Shown: positions 18,119 through 28,014 of the stretch, piece after piece
How positions within the stretch are numbered: the stretch's first letter is position 1
Layout: each line of letters opens with the position of its first letter
NCBI GenBank assembly: GCA_902591925.1
Contig: CACJCN010000003.1
Coordinates: 62,001-126,000, forward strand
Length of the DNA: 64,000 nt
Origin: an uncultured SAR86 cluster bacterium
GTDB taxonomy: Bacteria; Pseudomonadota; Gammaproteobacteria; Magnimaribacterales; D2472
Reading direction: 5' to 3'
Notes under the pieces: model-generated
Databases searched by the model: none
What the model was told of the DNA's origin: nothing
What the model saw: the letters and a program-made list of their open reading frames with translations, nothing else
Position numbers and translations under genes: made by a program

Positions 18119-19176
18119 CCTCAATAAATTCTGAATTAGTAATCGATCCTAAAATATTTAGAGATAATATTTCTTTTTTAAAAAATAAACTCAATAATTC
18201 CTCTAAGTTTATGGCTGTTATTAAATCTGATGCTTATGGTCATCATCTTGAACATATAGTCAAAGATATTGAGGATCTTTCAGATGGGTTTGGAGTTGTA
18301 AGAATTGATGAAGCTTTGAAAATAAGGGAGCTTTCAAATAAAAAAATACTTCTTATGCAGGGAGTTTATTCAAAAGAGGATCTTGATATTTCGATACAAA
18401 ATAAATTCGATCTAGTTGTTCATAATCTAGATCAATTTCAAATTATTAAAGAAGGTAATCATTACGAAGGATTATGGTTAAAGATAAATACAGGTATGAA
18501 TAGACTTGGCTTCGGTATAGACGAATTTTTGAAAATATATGAAGAATATTTATTTGATAAAAAGTTCACTTTAATGTCCCATTTAGCATCGTCTAATGAC
18601 ACATCAAACCCCTCTAATGAGAATCAATTTAAAATTTTTGAGGATATTTCATCCAGATTGCACAATTCAATTGAAAGGAGTATTGCTAACACTGGATGTA
18701 TTATGAACTATTCAAACAAAACATTTGATTGGGCCAGGTGTGGTATTGGAATTTATGGAGGATACATTGGAAACCATGACCTTAAAACTGCCATGACATT
18801 AAGATCCCCAATTGTGAATATAAGAAATATCAACAAAGGAGATCAAGTTGGCTATGACGGAAGGGCTGTTGCAAAGAAAGATATGAAAATAGCATCAGTC
18901 TACCTTGGATATGCAGATGGTTTACCAGTAAATGTAAAAGATGGCACTTCTGTAATGATTAACAATGAAATAGCATCTGTTTTTGGGAAAGTTAGTATGG
19001 ATTTAACAACAATTGATGTCAGCAACATTGCAAAATGTTCTGTTGGTGATTGGTGCGAATTTTTTTCACCTGAGTTACCAATTACAAATATAGCTAGTTC
19101 AAATGATCTAATTTCTTATTATCTGATGACAAGTGTGAAATCTCGAGTAAAAAAAATATATAAAACATTAGATTAA
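18115..19176 (+). CDS. alr: Alanine racemase
   Basis: PLP enzyme making D-Ala for Ddl and MurF. PLP-binding Lys is K37 in AVIKSDAYGHH (the family usually has KANAYGHG). The TIM-barrel LASSNDTSNPSN and the C-terminal domain with VGYDGRA carrying the catalytic Tyr region, LGYADGLPV and VSMDLTTID are present. 353 residues is normal. Translationally coupled to dnaB through ATGA. Confidence 0.95.
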   Translation: MTSINSELVIDPKIFRDNISFLKNKLNNSSKFMAVIKSDAYGHHLEHIVKDIEDLSDGFGVVRIDEALKIRELSNKKILLMQGVYSKEDLDISIQNKFDLVVHNLDQFQIIKEGNHYEGLWLKINTGMNRLGFGIDEFLKIYEEYLFDKKFTLMSHLASSNDTSNPSNENQFKIFEDISSRLHNSIERSIANTGCIMNYSNKTFDWARCGIGIYGGYIGNHDLKTAMTLRSPIVNIRNINKGDQVGYDGRAVAKKDMKIASVYLGYADGLPVNVKDGTSVMINNEIASVFGKVSMDLTTIDVSNIAKCSVGDWCEFFSPELPITNIASSNDLISYYLMTSVKSRVKKIYKTLD

Positions 19177-19193
19177 TCTGTTATTCTAATATC

Positions 19194-20840
<1,647 letters not shown>

Positions 20841-20842
20841 AA

Positions 20843-21673
20843 ATGAAATTAAGAGACTTTAAAATTGATAATGACGAAAAAATGACCCTTATGGGCGGTA
20901 TGAATGTTCTTGAATCAAGAGATTTGGCAATGGAAGTAGCTGAAAAATTTAAGAATGTAACTGATAAAAATGGTATTAATTATATTTTTAAAGGCTCTTT
21001 TGACAAAGCTAACAGGAGCTCTATTAATTCATTTAGGGGGCCAGGTTTGGATGAAGGCCTAAAAATATTAGAGGAAATTTCAAAAACCTATGATATTCCT
21101 GTAATCACCGACATTCATGAGCCTAATCAAGCAAAATCAGTAAGTGAAATTTGTGAGGTTATTCAAATACCTGCTTTCCTTGCAAGACAAACTGATCTAG
21201 TTAGCGCAGCTGCAAAAACTTCTTCTATAATTCAATTTAAGAAACCTCAATTTTTATCAGCTCAAGAGATGTCAAACGTCGTTGAAAAATGTGAGGCAGC
21301 TGGAAATAAAAATATTACTTTGTGTGAAAGAGGTAACTCATATGGATATAACAACTTGGTTGTTGATACCTTAAACTTTCAAATTTTAAAAAGATTATCA
21401 AAACCTGTGATTTTTGATGTAACGCATTCACTTCAACTACCAGGAGGCTTAGGAAGTTCAACTGGTGGTAGAAGAGAATATGTTTTAAGTCTTGCAAAAG
21501 CTGGTATGTCGCAATCAATAGCTGGACTTTTTCTGGAAGCACATCCAAATCCTGATGAGGCTAAATGCGATGGACCTTGTGCATTACCTCTCTCATATCT
21601 AGATGAATTTTTAGATCAAATAAAAGATTTGGATGATTTTGTTAAAGGTCAAACTAATTTAGAGATCAAATAA
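20843..21673 (+). CDS. kdsA: 3-deoxy-D-manno-octulosonate 8-phosphate synthase
   Basis: Condenses phosphoenolpyruvate and arabinose 5-phosphate to KDO-8-phosphate for lipopolysaccharide. Seen: FKGSFDKANRSS, TDIHEPNQ, IPAFLARQTDL, CERGNSYGYNN, DVTHSLQLPGG and LEAHPNPDEAKCDGP. 276 residues is a little shorter than E. coli (284). It starts 2 bases after pyrG and lies next to enolase, whose product PEP is its substrate. Shows that the cell makes KDO-containing LPS. Confidence 0.96.
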   Translation: MKLRDFKIDNDEKMTLMGGMNVLESRDLAMEVAEKFKNVTDKNGINYIFKGSFDKANRSSINSFRGPGLDEGLKILEEISKTYDIPVITDIHEPNQAKSVSEICEVIQIPAFLARQTDLVSAAAKTSSIIQFKKPQFLSAQEMSNVVEKCEAAGNKNITLCERGNSYGYNNLVVDTLNFQILKRLSKPVIFDVTHSLQLPGGLGSSTGGRREYVLSLAKAGMSQSIAGLFLEAHPNPDEAKCDGPCALPLSYLDEFLDQIKDLDDFVKGQTNLEIK

Positions 21674-21675
21674 CA

Positions 21676-22953
21676 ATGTCAAAAATATCGAGTGTAAATG
21701 CTATACAAGTTTTTGATTCTAGAGGCATTCCTACAATTGCTTGCGAAATAAAGCTTGATAATGGGATATCTGCATCGGCAATGGTTCCAAGTGGAGCATC
21801 GACTGGTTCGAAGGAGGCATTAGAGCTCAGAGACAGTGACTCAAATTATCATGGAAAAGGAGTTCTTAATGCTATTTCAAATATTAATAATAAATTAGGT
21901 CCTTTACTAATTGGAAAAGAATCAGAAAATCAAATTGAGATTGATAAAATATTAATTGATTATGACGGCACAGACGATAAATCATCTATGGGGGCAAATG
22001 CTATATTAGCTATATCCCTAGCAAGCTCTCATGTTGCAGCTAAAAATAAAAAAGTTAACCTATATGAGCATTTTTCGAGCATCTACAAAGATATAACAGG
22101 CAAAGCAAATAAATACTCAATACCTATGCCAATGTTTAATATTTTGAACGGAGGAGAGCATGCTGATAATAATGTTGATATTCAGGAATTCATGATCGTG
22201 CCGAGTGGCGCTAAGGATTTTACTAAAATAATGAAATGGTCGGTGGAAATTTATCATAATTTAAAAGAAATTTTATTATCTAAAAATTATTCCACAGCAG
22301 TAGGTGATGAGGGTGGATTTGCACCAAATCTAAATTCAAATGAAGAAGCAATAGAATTAATAATTGAATCAATTAAAGCATCAAAACTTAATCCAGGAGA
22401 AGATGTGAGTATTGCTCTTGATTGTGCTGCAAGTGAGTTTTTTGACGGTAATTATTATTATTTAAAAGGTGAAAATAAAAAATATACATCTGCAGAATTT
22501 ACAAATTATCTTGATAGCCTAATTATACAATATCCAATTTCATCCATTGAGGACGCAATGGATGAAAATGATATTGAAGGTTGGAAACTAGTTACTGATA
22601 AATTGGGGGAAAAATGTCAGCTTGTCGGCGATGACTTATTTGTAACTAATAAAAAAATTTTTTTAGATGGTATCAATCACAAACTTGCTAATTCAATTTT
22701 GATTAAATTTAACCAGGTTGGGACTATAACGGAAACAATTGAGACAATTGATTGTGCAAGAGAAAACGGCTATAAATTTATTATATCCCACAGATCTGGA
22801 GAAACTGAGGATACAAGTATTTCAGATTTAGCAGTTGGATTAGGAGCATCACAAATTAAGACTGGAGCTCCTTGTAGGTCTGACAGAATTGCAAAATATA
22901 ATAGATTGCTTTGGATTGAAAATAAAAGCAATGATATTTTGTTAAATGAATAA
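21676..22953 (+). CDS. eno: Enolase
   Basis: Interconverts 2-phosphoglycerate and PEP. Typical motifs: VFDSRGIPTI (usually DSRGNPT), VPSGASTGSKEA, the signature NQVGTITETIE segment preceded by LIKFN, GDDLFVTN, and SHRSGETEDT near the C-terminus with the active-site His/Ser. 425 residues against 432. It follows kdsA by 2 bases and overlaps ftsB by 8. Confidence 0.97.
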   Translation: MSKISSVNAIQVFDSRGIPTIACEIKLDNGISASAMVPSGASTGSKEALELRDSDSNYHGKGVLNAISNINNKLGPLLIGKESENQIEIDKILIDYDGTDDKSSMGANAILAISLASSHVAAKNKKVNLYEHFSSIYKDITGKANKYSIPMPMFNILNGGEHADNNVDIQEFMIVPSGAKDFTKIMKWSVEIYHNLKEILLSKNYSTAVGDEGGFAPNLNSNEEAIELIIESIKASKLNPGEDVSIALDCAASEFFDGNYYYLKGENKKYTSAEFTNYLDSLIIQYPISSIEDAMDENDIEGWKLVTDKLGEKCQLVGDDLFVTNKKIFLDGINHKLANSILIKFNQVGTITETIETIDCARENGYKFIISHRSGETEDTSISDLAVGLGASQIKTGAPCRSDRIAKYNRLLWIENKSNDILLNE

Positions 22954-23251
22954 ACTAAATTATTTTTTCTATCTGTTGTTGGCTTTAATAATTATTTTGC
23001 TGTTAAATAGCATTTTTTTTGGTGAGAATAACTACTCCAATAGAGATGCTCTTGTAATAGAAAATACTACACAAAAATTAAAAAATGAAGCCATTAGAAA
23101 AGAAAATGAAATTCTTGAATTTGAGATTAAGAATGCCCAAAATTCAAATGATCATGTGGAGAATTTTGCTAGAGAGAAGCTGAACTTAACATATCCTGAA
23201 GAAGAATTTATATCTTTTGAAGAAGAAAAAAAAGACGATGAAAGAAAATAG
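22946..23251 (+). CDS. ftsB: Cell division protein FtsB
   Basis: Small bitopic protein of 101 residues: a hydrophobic segment at about residues 7-23, a coiled-coil-like stretch (about 38-68, TTQKLKNEAIRKENEILEFE) and the typical ending ENFAREKLNLTYPEEEF. FtsB binds FtsL and FtsQ in the divisome. Its place between eno and ispD is the standard gammaproteobacterial one. It overlaps eno by 8 and ispDF by 14 bases. Confidence 0.93.
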   Translation: MNKLNYFFYLLLALIIILLLNSIFFGENNYSNRDALVIENTTQKLKNEAIRKENEILEFEIKNAQNSNDHVENFAREKLNLTYPEEEFISFEEEKKDDERK

Positions 23252-24374
23252 TTTATTGGCAATAATTGCGGCTGCAGGAATTGGAAAAAGATTTGATGGT
23301 GATTTGCCTAAGCAGTATGTCAAAATTAACGGAAGATCTATAATTGAAAATGCTGTAAAGCCTTTTATAGATTCAAAATATATTTCTAAGATAGTAATCG
23401 CAATTTCTGATGGAGATGAGCTTATAAAAAATCAGAACTTTTATAATTGCGAAAAAATTGAATACATTATCGGAGGATTAACTCGTCTAGAATCAATTTT
23501 TAATGCTATTTACTCGATTGAAGGTAATTATGAATTTGTTATTACGCATGATGCAGCTCGACCAAATGTTTCCGAAAATGATATTACAAGACTTTTTGAA
23601 GATATTGTTCATTCAAAGTCGAGTTGTTCATATCTATATACTCCTGTTTATGATTCAATTAGGGAGGACGATAGAACATTAGATAAGTCTAAATTTAATT
23701 TAGTTCAAACTCCTCAAATATGTAATTTTAAAGACTTAAAAAAATCTATACAAAGCTGTATCGATAATAATGTAGATTGTCCTGATGAATCATTTGCCAT
23801 TGAATATTCAAATCTTAAATTATCTAAGATTCTGGGAGATAGATCGAATATAAAAGTAACAGAGAAAGCTGATATAGAAATTCTCAATAATTTTCTTACA
23901 AGAAGTGGTATTGGTTATGACCTTCATAAATATGAACCAGGAGATGGGATTATTTTGGGCGGACATAAAATTACATGTAGTTACAAGATTGTAGCTCATT
24001 CTGATGGAGACGTATTACTCCATTCAATTGCAGATTCAATATTGGGTGCGGCTGGATTGGGTGACATTGGGATGTTTTTTTCAGATCAAGACAATAAAAA
24101 TAAGAATTTAGATAGCACGATTATAATTGAACACTGCCTAAATGAATTAAATAAAATGGATTTGGAAATTTATAATATTGATACAACAATTATTTGTGAA
24201 AATCCTAAAATTAATCCGCATAGAGAAAAAATTCTTAAAAATTTGTCTGCAATATTAAAAGTTCCTATGAAAAAAATTGGCTTAAAAGCTACCACATCAG
24301 AAAAGATTGGAATTATTGGAAATAATGAAGCTATATCAGTTCAAAGCATAGTAAATTTAAAGGACATATCATGA
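23238..24374 (+). CDS. ispDF: Bifunctional IspDF (MEP pathway, fused)
   Basis: One 378-residue frame carries both enzymes. Residues ~1-215 are IspD (MEP cytidylyltransferase): AAAGIGKRF, DLPKQYV, HDAARP, and KVTEKADIEI at the end. Residues ~220-378 are IspF (MEcPP synthase): GIGYDLHKY with the metal-binding Asp/His, HSDGDVLLHSIADSILGAAGLGDIG, and KATTSEKIGIIG. Most gammaproteobacteria have two separate genes; the fusion is common in alpha- and epsilonproteobacteria. ATG 23238 matches the normal IspD start. The stop overlaps surE by 4 bases; truD, often found here, is missing. Confidence 0.95.
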   Translation: MKENSLLAIIAAAGIGKRFDGDLPKQYVKINGRSIIENAVKPFIDSKYISKIVIAISDGDELIKNQNFYNCEKIEYIIGGLTRLESIFNAIYSIEGNYEFVITHDAARPNVSENDITRLFEDIVHSKSSCSYLYTPVYDSIREDDRTLDKSKFNLVQTPQICNFKDLKKSIQSCIDNNVDCPDESFAIEYSNLKLSKILGDRSNIKVTEKADIEILNNFLTRSGIGYDLHKYEPGDGIILGGHKITCSYKIVAHSDGDVLLHSIADSILGAAGLGDIGMFFSDQDNKNKNLDSTIIIEHCLNELNKMDLEIYNIDTTIICENPKINPHREKILKNLSAILKVPMKKIGLKATTSEKIGIIGNNEAISVQSIVNLKDIS

Positions 24375-25126
24375 AAATATTGCTTACAAATGATGATGGA
24401 TATAAAGCCCATAATATTCAGAAAATGTATGAAGAGCTATCAAAAGATCATGATGTGTGGATAGTCGCTCCAAAAAATAATTGCAGTGGTATGAGTGCTG
24501 CTATTTCTTACTTGAGTGAGATTGAGGTTACGAAAGTTGATGATAAAATCTTTGCAGTAGATGGAACCCCGGCTGATTGCACATATTTAGGCTTATTAAG
24601 TATTGTTGATTTTGAATTTGATATTGTTATATCAGGCATTAATCATGGAGCCAATATTGGTAATGACGTTTTATATTCTGGAACAGTTGGAGCTGCTGTT
24701 GGAGGAAGGAATTTAAAGTATCCACCAATTGCTATATCTGTTGCTTCTTATGATGCTAAAGATATAAGCTTTATAACAAAAAAATCGCTCGAGTTAATTA
24801 ATAAAATTATTAAATCTAGTGAAACTTATATTGGAAAAGTAATCAACATAAACTTTCCAGATATTTCTGAAGAGGAATATAAAGGTGTTAAGGCAACAGG
24901 ATTATCTAAAAGAGACGTTCCAGCCAAACCTATTAAGATAGAAGATCAATCCCTATCAAAAGAAACTTACAGGTATCGATATAACCTATCAGGCGAGCCT
25001 ATTAAAGGTGATTATGTTACTGATGCAGAAGCTGTTGAAGATGGGTATGTTTCTATATCTGTACTTGACTATAGTCTAGGCTCATCTGTATTTATTGATA
25101 ATCTTTCTGAGATAATAAATGAGTAA
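24371..25126 (+). CDS. surE: 5'-nucleotidase SurE
   Basis: Survival protein acting on nucleoside 5'-monophosphates. The metal-binding N-terminus LLTNDDGY (D8, D9), APKNNCSGMSAA, DGTPADCTYLGL and SGINHGANIGNDVLYSGTVGAA are diagnostic. 251 residues. Starts with ATGA inside the ispDF stop and overlaps pcm by 8 bases; surE-pcm is a conserved pair. Confidence 0.96.
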   Translation: MKILLTNDDGYKAHNIQKMYEELSKDHDVWIVAPKNNCSGMSAAISYLSEIEVTKVDDKIFAVDGTPADCTYLGLLSIVDFEFDIVISGINHGANIGNDVLYSGTVGAAVGGRNLKYPPIAISVASYDAKDISFITKKSLELINKIIKSSETYIGKVININFPDISEEEYKGVKATGLSKRDVPAKPIKIEDQSLSKETYRYRYNLSGEPIKGDYVTDAEAVEDGYVSISVLDYSLGSSVFIDNLSEIINE

Positions 25127-25799
25127 CTCTGGATTTACTTTTAGAAGGGTTAGAGAGGAAATGATTGAAACACTTCTGGATTTAGGGATAAAAGATTTCA
25201 GAGTTCTCGATGCGATTTCACAAGTACCAAGACATATTTTTCTTGACGAAGCTCTTTGGTCAAGAGCCTATGAAAACAGATCATTGACTATTGGCTATAA
25301 GCAAACAATTTCTCAGCCATATATAGTTGCAAGAATGACTGAATTATTAATTTCTCATACAAATTCAAGAGGTAAAATATTTGAAAATCTACTTGAACTT
25401 GGATCAGGTTGCGGATATCAATCAGCAGTATTATCTTTTTTTAGTGAAAATGTTGATGCAATAGAGCGAATAAGACCACTGGTTCAAAAATCAAAAGAGA
25501 ATTTATCTCAATTAAAAATTAATAATGTGTTATTTAGGCATGGTGATGGATATCAAGATTGGGAAAAAGAAAAAAAATATGATGGTATTTTATGTGCTGC
25601 TGCTCCAAGAGAGTATCCTAACGATTTAGTTTCTGTTTTAAATAATGATGCAAAGCTAGTAATTCCGGTTGGTGGGGCATCTCAGAAATTAAATGTTATA
25701 ACTAAAGTAAATAATGATGAAATAAAAGAAGAAGAATTTGATGATGTATCATTTGTTCCAATGCTTGCAGGAAAATCAGAAGATGGTAATGATGTATGA
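25119..25799 (+). CDS. pcm: Protein-L-isoaspartate O-methyltransferase
   Basis: SAM-dependent repair enzyme for isoaspartyl residues in aged proteins. VPRHIFLDEALWSRAYENRSLTIGYKQTISQPY region and the SAM motif LELGSGCGYQSAVL with DGILCAAAP identify it. 226 residues (E. coli 208). Overlaps surE by 8 and the next gene by 4 bases. nlpD and rpoS, usual downstream neighbours, are absent. Confidence 0.95.
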   Translation: MSNSGFTFRRVREEMIETLLDLGIKDFRVLDAISQVPRHIFLDEALWSRAYENRSLTIGYKQTISQPYIVARMTELLISHTNSRGKIFENLLELGSGCGYQSAVLSFFSENVDAIERIRPLVQKSKENLSQLKINNVLFRHGDGYQDWEKEKKYDGILCAAAPREYPNDLVSVLNNDAKLVIPVGGASQKLNVITKVNNDEIKEEEFDDVSFVPMLAGKSEDGNDV

Positions 25800-26527
25800 A
25801 AGATCAATTTAAATACTTTACAGCAGGTGTTTTCATAGGCATATCTGAATTGTTACCAGGTATATCTGGTGCAACTGTAGCATTAATGTTTGGAGTCTAT
25901 GAAAAGATTCTAAATTTTTTAACTAAATTTAGAGATCTAAATTTAATAATTCCGTTATTAGTTGGGATGGTATTAAGTGTATTTTTATTTTCTTCACTTG
26001 TTAACTTTTTATACACGAACTTTACTCAAGCATTTAACATTTTTATAGCTTTTTTAATGATTGGATACGGCATTTTTTTGTTAATAAATACTTACTTAAA
26101 AGAAAATATTAACAAAGGCAAAATTTTTTATTTAAATGTTTTTCTTGCAATTTTTATTGGTTTTTTGCTAAGTGGCTTTTACATAACTGGATCGTATCCA
26201 CCTGATGGTCCATTTATACCCTCTGCAGGTGCGCTGATTATATTTGGTTTTTTTGCGTGCACATTTTTACTTTTTCCAGGAATATCTGGCAGCGCATTTT
26301 TGTTAGCCGTTGGTATTTATCCATATATTATTGGCAGCATATCGAATCTAAATATTGATGTATTACTTCCTTTTGCCATTGGAATGTTAATAGCTTTAAT
26401 AGTTATGCCCAGGATTATTAATAAAGCATATGAGAAATATGGAAAATCAATACTAATATTTTTTGGTGGATTAATTTTTTCGGCTGGGTTATTGGATCTT
26501 GCAGAAATAGTTAATTTTCTTTTATAA
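25796..26527 (+). CDS. DUF368 (PopT-like) membrane protein
   Basis: Membrane protein of 243 residues with about eight hydrophobic segments. The DUF368 signatures are clear: [26 protein letters not shown] at the start and a repeat-like [18 protein letters not shown] in the second half, suggesting an inverted-repeat fold. Members of this family have been linked to translocation of undecaprenyl phosphate across the inner membrane, which would recycle the lipid carrier used by MraY; that role is inferred. Overlaps pcm by 4 bases and converges on fdxA with a 6-base overlap. Confidence 0.8.
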   Translation: MKDQFKYFTAGVFIGISELLPGISGATVALMFGVYEKILNFLTKFRDLNLIIPLLVGMVLSVFLFSSLVNFLYTNFTQAFNIFIAFLMIGYGIFLLINTYLKENINKGKIFYLNVFLAIFIGFLLSGFYITGSYPPDGPFIPSAGALIIFGFFACTFLLFPGISGSAFLLAVGIYPYIIGSISNLNIDVLLPFAIGMLIALIVMPRIINKAYEKYGKSILIFFGGLIFSAGLLDLAEIVNFLL

Positions 26528-26839
26528 AAATTCCTTTTTACTTTTAATATCTTTATATTTCTCAGCCTCAGGTAATGGTTCTTTCGCTTCTGTTATGTTT
26601 TCATAAACTTCAGAAAGCCTGAGATTAATCTCTATGAATTCTATTTGATCCGACGGTAATTCATCATCTGCATAAATAGCTTCAATAGGGCATTCAGGCT
26701 CACATAAACCACAGTCAATACATTCATCTGGATGTATGACAAGGAATTCTGGACCTTCGTAAAAACAATCAACAGGACATACTTCAACACAATCAGTGTA
26801 TTTACATTTAATGCATGATTCTGTTACTACGTATGTCAT
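26522..26839 (-). CDS. fdxA: 7Fe-8S ferredoxin (FdxA type)
   Basis: 105-residue Azotobacter FdI-type ferredoxin: [25 protein letters not shown] at the start, then [12 protein letters not shown]. The first Cys series has the irregular spacing of a 3Fe-4S site and the second the CxxCxxCxxxCP of a 4Fe-4S site. In Pseudomonas fdxA lies between rpoS and mutS on the way to recA, and here it keeps its place near pcm and recA. Shares 6 bases with the convergent DUF368 gene and diverges from recA. Confidence 0.95.
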   Translation of the reverse strand: MTYVVTESCIKCKYTDCVEVCPVDCFYEGPEFLVIHPDECIDCGLCEPECPIEAIYADDELPSDQIEFIEINLRLSEVYENITEAKEPLPEAEKYKDIKSKKEFL

Positions 26840-26918
26840 AATTAGTTGAGAAGAATGAATTTTAGCTTACTAATTTTTAAATTTACACAAAACTGTTTAA
26901 AAAAATAGAAAAATACTC

Positions 26919-26940
26919 TATACTGTATAAATATACAGTA
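26919..26940 (+). promoter_or_regulatory. LexA (SOS) box and -10 region of recA
   Basis: TACTGTATAAATATACAGTA at 26921-26940 matches the gammaproteobacterial LexA consensus TACTG-N10-CAGTA, with an AT-only core. A -10-like TATACT at 26919-26924 overlaps it, so bound LexA would block transcription. It lies 16 bases before the recA ATG, with AAGGAG between as ribosome-binding site. This implies a LexA repressor encoded elsewhere. Confidence 0.9.
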
Positions 26941-26956
26941 AATTAAGGAGTTTATT

Positions 26957-27964
26957 ATGCCCAAATCAAAAGATACTAGTTCTAAATCACTCAAAGATAC
27001 TCTCGCCGATATAGATAACCATTTTGGCAAAGGTACTGTAATGAGGATGGGTGATAGAGAAAACCTTGATATTCCATCAATTTCAACTGGATCCCTAGGT
27101 TTGGACATAGCTTTAGGAATTGGTGGTATTCCAAAAGGTAGAGTTACTGAAATATATGGACCTGAATCCTCTGGTAAAACAACATTAACTCTTCAAATAA
27201 TTGCTCAATGTCAAAAAGAAGGTGGAACATGTGCCTTTATTGATGCTGAGCATGCGTTAGATCCTCAATATGCTGAAAAGCTAGGTGTCAATGTTGATGA
27301 ATTGCTTTTATCACAACCAGATACAGGTGAGCAGGCTCTTGAGGTAGCAGATATGTTAGTTAAATCAAAGAGTGTTGATCTTGTGATTATTGATTCAGTT
27401 GCTGCTTTGGTCCCTAGAGCTGAAATTGAAGGTGAAATGGGAGATCATCATGTTGGGCTTCAAGCTAGACTCATGTCACAAGCTCTAAGAAAAATAACAG
27501 GTAACATACAAAGGTCAGGTGCAACAGTTGTATTCATAAATCAAATAAGGATGAAAATTGGTGTTATGTTTGGCAGTCCTGAAACTACCACTGGTGGAAA
27601 TGCCTTAAAGTTTTATTCATCTGTGAGACTTGATATAAGAAGAATAGGATCAGTGAAAGAAGGTGATGAAGTAATGGGCAACGAAACTAGAGTTAAGGTA
27701 GTTAAAAATAAAGTTTCACCACCATTCAAACAAGCAGAATTTCAAATTATGTATGGACAAGGAATTAACCAGGAAGGTGAAATATTAGACTTTGGCCATA
27801 AACTTGGTTTGGTTGATAAATCAGGTGCTTTTTATAAATTAGATGGTGAGAGCATTGGACAAGGTAAGGTAAAAGCTAGTACTTTCCTTAAAGAAAATGC
27901 AAAAGTTAGAGACAAGCTTGTAAAAGAAATAAGATCTTCTTACATTTCAAGTAAATCAAAATAA
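26957..27964 (+). CDS. recA: Recombinase RecA
   Basis: Strand-exchange protein and LexA co-protease. Walker [10 protein letters not shown] (about residue 67), DAEHALD, Walker [13 protein letters not shown], the L1/L2 loops ([32 protein letters not shown]) and C-terminal domain are intact; 335 residues against 353, with a short acidic tail. Preceded by a near-perfect LexA box and AAGGAG. No recX follows. A hairpin with a T run lies 17 bases downstream. Confidence 0.98.
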   Translation: MPKSKDTSSKSLKDTLADIDNHFGKGTVMRMGDRENLDIPSISTGSLGLDIALGIGGIPKGRVTEIYGPESSGKTTLTLQIIAQCQKEGGTCAFIDAEHALDPQYAEKLGVNVDELLLSQPDTGEQALEVADMLVKSKSVDLVIIDSVAALVPRAEIEGEMGDHHVGLQARLMSQALRKITGNIQRSGATVVFINQIRMKIGVMFGSPETTTGGNALKFYSSVRLDIRRIGSVKEGDEVMGNETRVKVVKNKVSPPFKQAEFQIMYGQGINQEGEILDFGHKLGLVDKSGAFYKLDGESIGQGKVKASTFLKENAKVRDKLVKEIRSSYISSKSK

Positions 27965-27971
27965 TTTTTTT

Positions 27972-27980
27972 TGCTACAAT
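27972..27980 (+). promoter_or_regulatory. Extended -10 promoter candidate for the thiolase gene
   Basis: TGCTACAAT at 27972-27980 fits an extended -10 (TGnTAnnAT). Transcription would begin near 27987, inside the 5' arm of the recA terminator, so the thiolase transcript would carry only the 3' arm and could not form the hairpin. No -35 hexamer is recognisable. Confidence 0.45.
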
Positions 27981-28014
27981 AATCCCTATTAATTAATATT
28001 ATTAGGGATTTTTT
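27981..28014 (+). terminator. Rho-independent-type hairpin after recA
   Basis: AATCCCTA (27981-27988) pairs with TAGGGATT (28003-28010) across a 14-base AT-rich loop, with the T run 28009-28014 directly after. The stem is GC-poor but perfect. The T run touches the thiolase ATG at 28015, so there is no spacer between terminator and the next gene. Confidence 0.65.
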
